Shown: one piece after another, positions 1-6,074 of the stretch | Layout of the letters: every line of letters begins with the position of its first letter | How positions within the stretch are numbered: the stretch's first letter is position 1 | From: Erysipelotrichaceae bacterium UBA3379 | GTDB lineage: Bacteria > Bacillota_I > Bacilli_A > Erysipelotrichales > Coprobacillaceae | Direction: 5' to 3' | Length of the DNA: 17,753 nt | NCBI GenBank assembly: GCA_002359025.1 | Contig: DEPZ01000061.1 | Span: forward strand, 1 to 17,753 | Made by a program: the position numbers and the translations under genes | The notes under the pieces: generated by a model | Seen by the model: only the letters and a program-made list of their open reading frames with translations | Told to the model about the DNA's origin: nothing | The model's database searches: none

Positions 1-27
1 ACAACACACTTCGGTGTGTTTTTTTCA
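1..27 (+). terminator. Intrinsic terminator of an upstream gene outside the window
   Basis: A 7-bp stem (arms 3-9 and 14-20) closes on a C(UUCG)G tetraloop and runs into a T tract from 19. The same hairpin recurs at 309-333 after the tRNA gene, so the gene to the left is probably another stable RNA or tRNA, but that is inference. Confidence 0.8.
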
Positions 28-171
28 TGTCTTATATCATATATGATCAACCACAAAACCACATATATCTAAAACAATAATTATTCAAAAAAATATTTCT
101 AGAAAAACTCTCTTTCCATCAATACAATTTCAATCCACGTCGCACATATGTCATTTTTTATCAAAAAAGAC

Positions 172-200
172 TTGCTTTTTATGTATAATTCATGTATTAT
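172..200 (+). promoter_or_regulatory. Promoter of tRNA-Arg
   Basis: TTGCTT at 172-177 and TATTAT at 195-200 are separated by 17 bp. Transcription would start near 206-208, about 15 nt before the mature tRNA. The region 30-170 upstream holds no gene or clear structure that I can see beyond a short palindrome, ATCATATATGAT. Confidence 0.75.
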
Positions 201-222
201 ATATGAGCAGTCAAGAAGAGAT

Positions 223-299
223 GTCTACGTAGCTCAGCTGGATAGAGCACACGCCTTCTAAGCGTGCGGTCAGGGGTTCGAATCCCTTCGTGGACGCCA
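223..299 (+). tRNA. tRNA-Arg (anticodon UCU)
   Basis: A full cloverleaf can be folded. The acceptor arms 223-229 and 289-295 pair over seven bases with one G-U. The anticodon stem is 250-254 with 262-266, and the loop CTTCTAA at 255-261 gives anticodon TCT at 257-259. The T loop TTCGAAT follows a five-base stem. G296 is the discriminator and CCA is encoded at 297-299. The tRNA reads AGA, a favoured arginine codon in AT-rich Firmicutes. It sits between its own promoter and a UUCG terminator, so it is probably a single-gene transcription unit. Confidence 0.97.
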
Positions 300-308
300 T
301 TTGTCAAC

Positions 309-333
309 AACACACTTCGGTGTGTTTTTATTT
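309..333 (+). terminator. Terminator of tRNA-Arg
   Basis: A 7-bp stem (309-315 with 320-326) with a UUCG tetraloop is followed by a T-rich tail. It begins 10 nt after the encoded CCA. It is almost the same sequence as the hairpin at 1-27. Confidence 0.85.
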
Positions 334-336
334 TAC

Positions 337-369
337 AAAAAGAGTAGCAGTTTTACTTGCTACTCTTTT
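337..369 (-). terminator. Terminator of the small ORF at 353-532
   Basis: A 12-bp perfect stem (338-349 with 358-369) with an 8-nt loop. On the minus strand it runs into TTTTTGT. The stop codon (353-355) lies in the loop. Confidence 0.8.
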
Positions 370-532
370 CAGTATACACGATATGATCAAAAGTATCATC
401 TGTGTTTTCTAAATGCAAGGAAGCTACAGGCACAATTTCTTGACCATGACTATCTTCTTGAGATACTTCTATCATTGGTGACACTGCCAAAAATGAAGGT
501 TCATCTAAAAAACCTAATACAATTTTTTCCAT
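353..532 (-). CDS. Unrecognised small acidic protein, 59 residues
   Basis: I do not recognise this protein. The ORF starts at ATG 532 behind a near-perfect ribosome site (AAGGAGG, 7 nt upstream). It is preceded by an extended -10 promoter and followed by a strong terminator that holds its stop codon, so it looks like a real monocistronic gene. The product begins MEKIVLGFLDEPSFLAV and ends HIVYTEKSSK. It is acidic, has no cysteine, no signal peptide and no membrane segment, and has a hydrophobic start followed by a polar, Asp/Glu/Ser-rich body. It lies just downstream of ysnB but has its own promoter. Function unknown. Confidence 0.72.
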   Translation of the reverse strand: MEKIVLGFLDEPSFLAVSPMIEVSQEDSHGQEIVPVASLHLENTDDTFDHIVYTEKSSK

Positions 533-570
533 AATATAACCTCCTTTAGAGTACTTCCTTTTCTAAGTAT

Positions 571-599
571 ATTATATCATAATTCTATAGTCTTCAAAA
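571..599 (-). promoter_or_regulatory. Promoter of the 59-residue gene
   Basis: On the minus strand TGATATAAT (579-571) is an extended -10 element. A weak -35, TTTTGA (599-594), lies 17 bp upstream, directly after the T tract of the ysnB terminator. The ribosome site follows about 30 nt downstream. Confidence 0.65.
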
Positions 600-601
600 G
601 A

Positions 602-629
602 AAAACACCTCTTTACTAAAAAGAAGTGT
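602..629 (-). terminator. Terminator of ysnB
   Basis: A 10-bp stem with one G-U pair (605-614 with 620-629) and a 5-nt loop is followed on the minus strand by TTTTCTTTT. The ysnB stop codon (616-618) lies across the loop. Confidence 0.8.
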
Positions 630-1104
630 CATCAATTGTTTTAAATTCACAACTCACATTTTTTTCATCAATAGTTACAACAGCATAGCTCGCTTGACTC
701 CCGCCTCTAGGCAAAGATGTAGATCCTGGATTAATATAATAGAAATCGCCATCTTGTACAAACATTGGTATATGTGTATGCCCACACAAAAGAATTTGAC
801 ATTGATGAGTTGTTAATAAGTCATTCATCGCAAGCTCTCGATTAAAATACCCCAAATATTGACCATGTGTAATTAAAATAGAATAACCTTCTACCTCTAA
901 ACGTGCTTCTTTTGGTAAATCTAATCCCCAATCATTATTTCCTTTTACACAGATATATCCATTTAATAGTTCAGGATATGGCACTTCGCTATCGCCACAA
1001 TGAACATAATAATCCGCATGAGGTTCTTTATCTTTAACATAATTTAACATATAATCCATTCCATGATTATCTGACATGACTACTATTTTTTTCATAATAT
1101 ACAC
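616..1104 (-). CDS. ysnB: YfcE/YsnB-family metallophosphoesterase
   Basis: A small calcineurin-like phosphodiesterase of the YfcE/MJ0936 family, 162 residues, close to the usual length. All metal-binding blocks are present: SDNHG (D12, H14), CGD (D38), GNND (N57, D58), THG (H80) and GHTH (H109, H111). The family hydrolyses phosphodiesters with Mn2+ or similar metals in the cytoplasm; the natural substrate is not settled. GTG 1104 is chosen because AAGGA lies 5 nt before it. ATG 1095, giving the family-typical MKK start, is 14 nt from that site and remains possible. In B. subtilis ysnB also lies downstream of racE and gerM; the rph and rdgB-like genes found there are missing here. It has its own extended -10 element. 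Confidence 0.92.
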   Translation of the reverse strand: MYIMKKIVVMSDNHGMDYMLNYVKDKEPHADYYVHCGDSEVPYPELLNGYICVKGNNDWGLDLPKEARLEVEGYSILITHGQYLGYFNRELAMNDLLTTHQCQILLCGHTHIPMFVQDGDFYYINPGSTSLPRGGSQASYAVVTIDEKNVSCEFKTIDDTSF

Positions 1105-1144
1105 AACTTTCCTTTCTTACACTTTAAAAAGTCCTTATGTGCAC

Positions 1145-1153
1145 ATTATAACA
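1145..1153 (-). promoter_or_regulatory. Extended -10 promoter before ysnB
   Basis: On the minus strand TGTTATAAT (1153-1145) matches an extended -10. No good -35 is visible. It lies in the 56-bp gap between gerM and ysnB, so ysnB can be transcribed apart from gerM. Confidence 0.55.
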
Positions 1154-1160
1154 AATTTAT

Positions 1161-2006
1161 TTATATTTTTATATAATTATATGTTTGTATATTTGCTTTT
1201 TTCATTTCTACTTCCTCATCATTAATTTTAATCTTCACCTCATCAACATCTTTTAAAGATGTTAATGATAAAACAATCAAATCTCTTAATTTAGGATCGA
1301 TAGATTCGTTATCTAAAAGTATATATGAACCCAACTCTACAGTTAATAAACCTTTTTGTAAAGAAACATCAATCAATTCAATTTTAGAATCCACATAATG
1401 TAATATTGTCTTCACTTGTGCCCATAACGATTCATTTTCATCTATACGAATAGATGTAGGCACATAATAAGAAAATTGTTCGACTTCTTTTTGTTTAAAA
1501 ACAGTAACAGGTAGCGTCTGATGAAGATTCACAGATGTTTCAATAAAATTATTCAAACCCAAATCTTTTGTAAGCATTAGATGATGTTGATTTCCTAAAA
1601 CAATATTAACTGTTTCTACATCGTAATTATTCGTAATTACATAAGTTATACTTTCTAAAATATCTAAAATATTATTTTTATTATCATTTATTTCGTCAAA
1701 AACTATTTGCAATGTTTGATTATCCTTAATTATTTTTGAAATAGATAAATCTTCGTTTATGACTGGATATAATCCATACAATTGCATATCATTAGATTTC
1801 ATAAATTCAATACAATTTCTTATATCTGTTTCCAAGTCCACTTGACTATGAAAATTAACTTTTACTGGTATTAAGTCATCATCACAATCTTTAAAGACAA
1901 CTGTTTGTATATGCATATCATTAACCTTTTCAACTTTTAAACTACTCACTCCAGCAATCATCAAACAAGCGACAAACAAAGAACATATAATTATCTTTTT
2001 TTTCAA
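1161..2006 (-). CDS. gerM: GerM-domain protein, membrane-anchored
   Basis: A protein of 281 residues starting with a Lys-rich segment and a hydrophobic helix (about residues 4-25), followed by an extracytoplasmic region with two GerM-like repeats. The first covers roughly residues 75-140 and the second about 185-265; each shows the pattern of a strand after 'LYPVI' or 'VTVFK', a helix and a strand. GerM in B. subtilis is needed for normal sporulation and germination and acts at the spore envelope. TTG 2006 is chosen because AAGGTG lies 6 nt upstream; an upstream TTG at 2024 has no ribosome site. Its place between murI and ysnB matches B. subtilis. A murI terminator separates it from murI. No lipobox is convincing, unlike the lipoprotein form in Bacillus. 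Confidence 0.8.
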   Translation of the reverse strand: MKKKIIICSLFVACLMIAGVSSLKVEKVNDMHIQTVVFKDCDDDLIPVKVNFHSQVDLETDIRNCIEFMKSNDMQLYGLYPVINEDLSISKIIKDNQTLQIVFDEINDNKNNILDILESITYVITNNYDVETVNIVLGNQHHLMLTKDLGLNNFIETSVNLHQTLPVTVFKQKEVEQFSYYVPTSIRIDENESLWAQVKTILHYVDSKIELIDVSLQKGLLTVELGSYILLDNESIDPKLRDLIVLSLTSLKDVDEVKIKINDEEVEMKKANIQTYNYIKI

Positions 2007-2034
2007 TTCTATCACCTTATACAATATATGAAAT

Positions 2035-2062
2035 AAAAAAAGAACTATGCCTATAGTTCTTT
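2035..2062 (-). terminator. Terminator between murI and gerM
   Basis: A 10-bp perfect stem (2039-2048 with 2053-2062) and a 4-nt loop, followed on the minus strand by a run of six T. It overlaps the murI stop codon. It should limit read-through into gerM. Confidence 0.8.
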
Positions 2063-2843
2063 AGATATCAAGATATTGAACTTCTTCTTGTTTATAATCA
2101 TAGAAACCTTCTGACGAAAATCTAAATTCATTAACATCTCCAGTTGTATAGATTTCTATCTTTCTTTGATGTTCTTTATTATTAAGATGGTGAACCTCTA
2201 GATAGGCCATCACCTCTCGACAAATAGAATGACTACTAGAAATATAAGCTTTTACATCAAACACATCTTGTATTTGATTTTGAACAATGGGATAATGCGT
2301 ACACCCCAAAATAAGTGATTGAACTTTATCCTGATAAGGTAATAAATATTCCTGGAGTGTTTGATGGATTCCTTTTTTATATTCACCAGATTCGATTAAT
2401 GGTACAAGTTTGGGTGTTTCTAATTCATAGACTTTCACTTTGTCATTATATTGGTGGATCAGTTCTCTATACTTATGTGATGTAATTGTCGCATGAGTTG
2501 CAATAATCAACACACTTTCATAGTTCTTCTTTAAAAAATCATAAACTGTAGAATGAATAACACCAACTATTTTCACTTGGGGAAATAATACTTGTAATTC
2601 ATCTAACACATTAGCACTTGTTGTATTACAAGCTAAAACTATCATTTTTACATTTCGATCAATGAAATATTGACAAATATTTTTTGTATATTCTAATAAC
2701 TGTTCCTTTGTTTTTTCTCCATAAGGACAATGTTTATTGTCTCCTATATAAATAATATCTTCATGAGGTAAGAATCTTTTCAGTTCAGATAAAACTGTAA
2801 GTCCTCCTACCCCTGAATCAAATAAACCTATTGGTCTTTTCAT
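2061..2843 (-). CDS. murI: Glutamate racemase
   Basis: Interconverts L- and D-glutamate, supplying D-Glu for peptidoglycan in the cytoplasm. The 260-residue length is normal. FDSGVGG (D9, S10) binds substrate, and the two catalytic cysteines lie in ACNT (C72) and LGCTHYP (C181, with H183). The usual substrate-loop block between them reads IATHATITSHKY rather than the common GTxxTxxSxxY, a mild deviation. ATG 2843 has AGGAG 7 nt upstream. That ribosome site overlaps the stop codon of the vanY-like gene, so the two are probably translationally coupled. This gene corresponds to racE of B. subtilis, which also lies between gerE and gerM. Confidence 0.97.
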   Translation of the reverse strand: MKRPIGLFDSGVGGLTVLSELKRFLPHEDIIYIGDNKHCPYGEKTKEQLLEYTKNICQYFIDRNVKMIVLACNTTSANVLDELQVLFPQVKIVGVIHSTVYDFLKKNYESVLIIATHATITSHKYRELIHQYNDKVKVYELETPKLVPLIESGEYKKGIHQTLQEYLLPYQDKVQSLILGCTHYPIVQNQIQDVFDVKAYISSSHSICREVMAYLEVHHLNNKEHQRKIEIYTTGDVNEFRFSSEGFYDYKQEEVQYLDI

Positions 2844-2852
2844 ATATGTCTC

Positions 2853-3995
2853 CTAACTTTCTTGAGATTGATATTCTTCGAATGTCATATTGGACTCATA
2901 CAAGGTTTTTGCTAGTGCTTCACCCACATATCTATAGATATGTGGATTATAGCTATTCCCTGTAATAGAGGCTTTATTTTTTGGATATCTTAATATAAAT
3001 CCATATTCATAAGCATGTTGTTCTAACCATTTAGAAATATCAGTATTTTCAAACTCTTGATATGCAATTTCTGATTTGGTTACATCAATTGTTAACCCTA
3101 GCTGTCTTTCATCAAATCCTATTGGATTCTGTTCAAGATTTTGAGAAGATACATAAGCATCTTTCAATAAAAATCCACTATATTCTTTACTTAAATCTTG
3201 ATACATTTTTAATAAAGCGTTATATGCTTCATTTTGTAAATACATTGCATATCTCACTCTAGGAATATCTTGTGTTAATAATAAGCCTTTAGGCTCATAT
3301 TCACCTATATAATGATGATCATCAACTAAAGTTGATAATTCATAAGGATTATAAACAATAGACACATCACTATCTATAGGTGCAGTCATTAACTGTTTCA
3401 AAGATGTTTTTGTATATGCAGCAGTCAATTTATAAAAAGTCTCTTCTAAGTCTTCTATACGCTCAACACCTAAAGATTTTAAACGTAATACATATTCCTT
3501 TGTATCTTTTATATATGTATAATCACCCTCAGCATAGAGTGGTTGCATATCATTATATAAATTTAAATATATAAAATCAAAAGTACTTTCATTTAAAAAA
3601 GCTAATTCTAAAGAATTATCAATTAAATTCTTAGCATAATTCGTTGCCTTAGAATTATATAAATATGTCAATCTATCAGCAAGACTATTACCAACCTCTA
3701 ATATTTCTTGTGTATTTGTATATCTTTTCGTATCTTTTAATGCATTATAATACTGATAATTTTGAAGATGAAAATCATCATATTCAATGTAATCAATAAA
3801 TAAATCTATAGATATCTGATTATCAATCAGATAAGACTGCTCCTCTTTATCCAAGTATTTCTCAATCAAAACACGATTATCATTATTAATTCCATTAACA
3901 CGATAAAATTTATCAAACTTTAAATTAACTACATAAAAAGAACAAACAAATAAAGCAATAATAACAGCAAACAGATGCCATGTCTTGAGTTTCAT
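2853..3995 (-). CDS. VanY/DacB-like D,D-carboxypeptidase homologue lacking the zinc-site residues
   Basis: A 380-residue protein with one N-terminal membrane helix (about 6-26), a long extracytoplasmic helical region (about 30-230) and a C-terminal VanY-type domain (about 255-375). The end of the domain is unmistakable: WLEQHAYEYGF, LRYPKNKASITG, YRYVGEALAK, TFEEY. In VanY enzymes zinc is held by the His and Asp of SxHxxGxxxD and the His of EPWH, with Glu in the latter as catalytic base. Here these positions read DERQLGLTID (Arg297 for His, Asp304 kept) and YNPHIYRYVG (Asn350 for Glu, Ile353 for His). Catalysis therefore seems lost; it may bind peptidoglycan or act as a regulator (inference). 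ATG 3995 has AAGGGTG upstream; an upstream ATG at 4031 has no ribosome site. It is tightly coupled to murI. Confidence 0.82.
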   Translation of the reverse strand: MKLKTWHLFAVIIALFVCSFYVVNLKFDKFYRVNGINNDNRVLIEKYLDKEEQSYLIDNQISIDLFIDYIEYDDFHLQNYQYYNALKDTKRYTNTQEILEVGNSLADRLTYLYNSKATNYAKNLIDNSLELAFLNESTFDFIYLNLYNDMQPLYAEGDYTYIKDTKEYVLRLKSLGVERIEDLEETFYKLTAAYTKTSLKQLMTAPIDSDVSIVYNPYELSTLVDDHHYIGEYEPKGLLLTQDIPRVRYAMYLQNEAYNALLKMYQDLSKEYSGFLLKDAYVSSQNLEQNPIGFDERQLGLTIDVTKSEIAYQEFENTDISKWLEQHAYEYGFILRYPKNKASITGNSYNPHIYRYVGEALAKTLYESNMTFEEYQSQES

Positions 3996-4019
3996 TACAT
4001 CACCCTTTCGTTCTAAGTT

Positions 4020-4048
4020 ATTATAATACATATATTCTTTTTTTTAAA
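4020..4048 (-). promoter_or_regulatory. Promoter of the vanY-like/murI unit
   Basis: TATAAT on the minus strand (4025-4020) is preceded 17 bp upstream by a weak TTTAAA. It lies directly after the gerE terminator, so vanY-like and murI form their own unit. Confidence 0.5.
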
Positions 4049-4079
4049 GAAAAGAAATTGATTTCTATAAATCAATTTC
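4046..4079 (-). terminator. Terminator of gerE
   Basis: An 11-bp perfect stem (4054-4064 with 4069-4079) and a 4-nt loop, followed on the minus strand by TTTTCTTT. The stop codon (4065-4067) lies in the loop, so the 3' end of the coding sequence forms one arm. Confidence 0.82.
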
Positions 4080-4268
4080 CTTCATTCGTATAAGTTCCAA
4101 CACTGCTTGAATACGTGACTCTACGCCTAACTTCTGTATAACATTGGAAATATGATTCCTAACAGTCTTTTCACTAATACATAATTTATCAGCAATATCT
4201 TTTGTAGATTGATTAGCAATCAAAAGTAAAAAGATTTCTTTTTCGCGATTTGTAAGTATTGAGTGCAC
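4065..4268 (-). CDS. gerE: GerE-type LuxR-family HTH regulator
   Basis: A 67-residue stand-alone LuxR/GerE helix-turn-helix with no receiver or sensor domain. The core LTNREKEIF, STKDIADKLCISEKTVRNHI and QKLGVESRIQAV is very close to B. subtilis GerE as I recall it, and the length is near the 74 residues of that protein. GerE is the late mother-cell transcription factor of sporulation, acting with sigma-K on coat genes. GTG 4268 is chosen because GGGAGG lies 8 nt upstream; an ATG two bases earlier is in another frame. It follows uvrC by 39 nt and precedes the vanY-like/murI genes, as gerE precedes racE and gerM in Bacillus. A sigma-K-like promoter lies just upstream. Whether it works in sporulation here is inferred from sequence and synteny. 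Confidence 0.85.
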   Translation of the reverse strand: MHSILTNREKEIFLLLIANQSTKDIADKLCISEKTVRNHISNVIQKLGVESRIQAVLELIRMKEIDL

Positions 4269-4286
4269 ATAACATTCCTCCCTACT

Positions 4287-4315
4287 TATCTTATGAATAA
4301 ATAGAAATTATTGTG
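4287..4315 (-). promoter_or_regulatory. Possible sigma-K-type promoter of gerE
   Basis: On the minus strand CATAAGATA (4295-4287) fits the CATAnnnTA -10 pattern of sigma-K, and CACA (4315-4312) lies 16 bp upstream, fitting its short AC-containing -35. The -35 falls in the last codons of uvrC. B. subtilis gerE is transcribed by sigma-K. The implied leader is very short, and such patterns are frequent by chance in AT-rich DNA. Confidence 0.4.
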
Positions 4316-6074
4316 ACTCTTGACGCAAAGTATCATATAATTCTTTTGCGACTTTTTCTGGTAAAAGGGTTTGCAGTTCTTCTAAAGAAGCTTCTTTCAT
4401 TTTTTTTACACTTTTAAAATGATTGAGAAGCTGTTTCTTTCGCTTAGGTCCAATTCCCTCAACTTGATCTAACAATGAAGAAAACAAAGATTTTGAACGA
4501 ACATTTTTATGAAAGCTAATTGCATATCTATGGACTTCATCTTGCATACGTGTTAACAAGAAAAACAATTCACTCTTAGGATGAATAGATATGGCTTTAC
4601 CCTCACTGTCTAACAACATCGCTGTAGAGTGTTTATCATCTTTTGCTAGTCCACATATTGTAATCGGCATATTTAAGCTTTCAATAACTTCTTTTGCGAC
4701 ATGAATTTGTCCTAACCCACCATCAACAATAATCATATCAGGAGGTGTTAATCCCTCCATCAATATACGATAATAGCGTCTATAAATAACTTCTCGCATA
4801 CTTGCATAATCATCAGGACCTTCAACCGTCTTAATTTTATACTTACGATAATCCTTTTTAGATGGAACACCATCTTTAAAACAAACCATCCCTGCAACAG
4901 CATATGCTCCTTGAATATTCGAGTTATCAAATAATTCAATAACATGTGGAGTTGGAATATTTAAAAGTTCTCCCAATTGTTTCATAGCTCCAATTGTTGC
5001 TGCTTCATTTTTTTGAATAAGTTCAAACTTCTTTTGTAAAGACTCTTTTGCATTTTCTATTGCCATTTGAACTAGAGAATATTTATTTCCTCTTTGCGGT
5101 TTAATAAACTTACAATCAAAGACTTCCTTTAATAATTTATCATCAACATCTTGAGGCAACAATATTTCTTTAGGCAAGGTATTGCTTTGATAAAATGTGA
5201 CAATGAACTGCTGTAAATCTTCTTGTACATCTTCTCCAATAGGTACTAGATTTAAATCCCTAGATAACAATTTTCCATTACGCATAAAAAACAATTGAAT
5301 ACTCAAATACCCCTTATCAACATAGTATCCTAATATGTCACGATCTGTATTGTCATTAAACTGTACATGTTGTTTTGCTGTAACATATTGTATATGTGAA
5401 ATCAAATCTCTATATTCTTTTGCCTGTTCAAAATTTAACTCCTCACTTGCCTGAAGCATCTTTGCCGTTAACTCATTCACTTTATCCTTGATATCACCAT
5501 TTAATAATTTAGTGATTTCTTTTTTAATTCTTGTATATTCATTTAAATCGACTTCTTGAATACATGGAGCCAAACATTGATTTAATGAATAATAGAGACA
5601 CGGCTTTTTAGGAATATGATTACATTTACGTAAAGGATAAAGTCTATTTAATAATTTAAATGTTTCTCTTGCTGCAGTAGCATCTGGAAATGGTCCAAAA
5701 TGTTTTGCTTTTTTATCAGCAGCATTTCTAACAATCTTTAAACGTGGATGCAATTCCTGAGTCATTTGAATATATGGGTAATAGCTATTATCCATAAACA
5801 TAATATTGTATTTTGGTGCATAATCTTTAATTAAATTAATTTCCAACAACAATGCCTCTTTTTCGCTATCAGTCACAATATATTCAAAATCAACAATCTC
5901 ACTTACAAGTTTTGTTGTTTTATAATTATGAACACCAACAAAATAAGAATGTACACGATTTCTTAATTTCTTTGCTTTTCCAACATAAATCACTGTACCC
6001 TCTTTATCCTTCATTAAATAACATCCAGGTGTAGACGGTAATAAAGAGAGCTTATCTCTAATTAAATCGTTCAT
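4308..6074 (-). CDS. uvrC: Excinuclease ABC subunit C
   Basis: Makes both incisions around a lesion in UvrB-DNA complexes during nucleotide excision repair. At 588 residues it is of normal length. The N-terminal GIY-YIG nuclease (about 12-90) shows PGCYLM, IYVGKA, R40 and E78. Four cysteines at 151, 159, 167 and 171 fit the cluster seen in many UvrC proteins. A UVR motif (about 212-230, FEQAKEYRD) contacts UvrB. The RNase H-like 5' nuclease (about 370-525) has D383 in FDNSN, D451 in VDGG and H515 in DEVHR. A tandem helix-hairpin-helix ends the protein. All key residues look intact. The start codon overlaps the mutS2 stop as TAATG, so translation is coupled. Confidence 0.97.
   Translation of the reverse strand: MNDLIRDKLSLLPSTPGCYLMKDKEGTVIYVGKAKKLRNRVHSYFVGVHNYKTTKLVSEIVDFEYIVTDSEKEALLLEINLIKDYAPKYNIMFMDNSYYPYIQMTQELHPRLKIVRNAADKKAKHFGPFPDATAARETFKLLNRLYPLRKCNHIPKKPCLYYSLNQCLAPCIQEVDLNEYTRIKKEITKLLNGDIKDKVNELTAKMLQASEELNFEQAKEYRDLISHIQYVTAKQHVQFNDNTDRDILGYYVDKGYLSIQLFFMRNGKLLSRDLNLVPIGEDVQEDLQQFIVTFYQSNTLPKEILLPQDVDDKLLKEVFDCKFIKPQRGNKYSLVQMAIENAKESLQKKFELIQKNEAATIGAMKQLGELLNIPTPHVIELFDNSNIQGAYAVAGMVCFKDGVPSKKDYRKYKIKTVEGPDDYASMREVIYRRYYRILMEGLTPPDMIIVDGGLGQIHVAKEVIESLNMPITICGLAKDDKHSTAMLLDSEGKAISIHPKSELFFLLTRMQDEVHRYAISFHKNVRSKSLFSSLLDQVEGIGPKRKKQLLNHFKSVKKMKEASLEELQTLLPEKVAKELYDTLRQESQ

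Noticed and set aside
36..47. Palindrome ATCATATATGAT upstream of the tRNA
   Set aside because: Short AT-rich palindrome with no T tract or nearby gene; likely chance.
301..534. Plus-strand ORF of 77 codons after the tRNA
   Set aside because: It starts in the tRNA terminator, has no ribosome site, and is antisense to the small gene at 353-532, which has full expression signals.
1980..2006. Lipobox in the GerM-domain protein (LFVAC)
   Set aside because: The hydrophobic helix continues past the cysteine, which suits a membrane anchor better than a lipoprotein cleavage site.
2023..2030. CATATATT as a sigma-E-type -10 box of gerM
   Set aside because: The match is partial, the candidate ATA -35 is only 15 bp away and lies within the murI terminator, and the implied start would clip the ribosome site.
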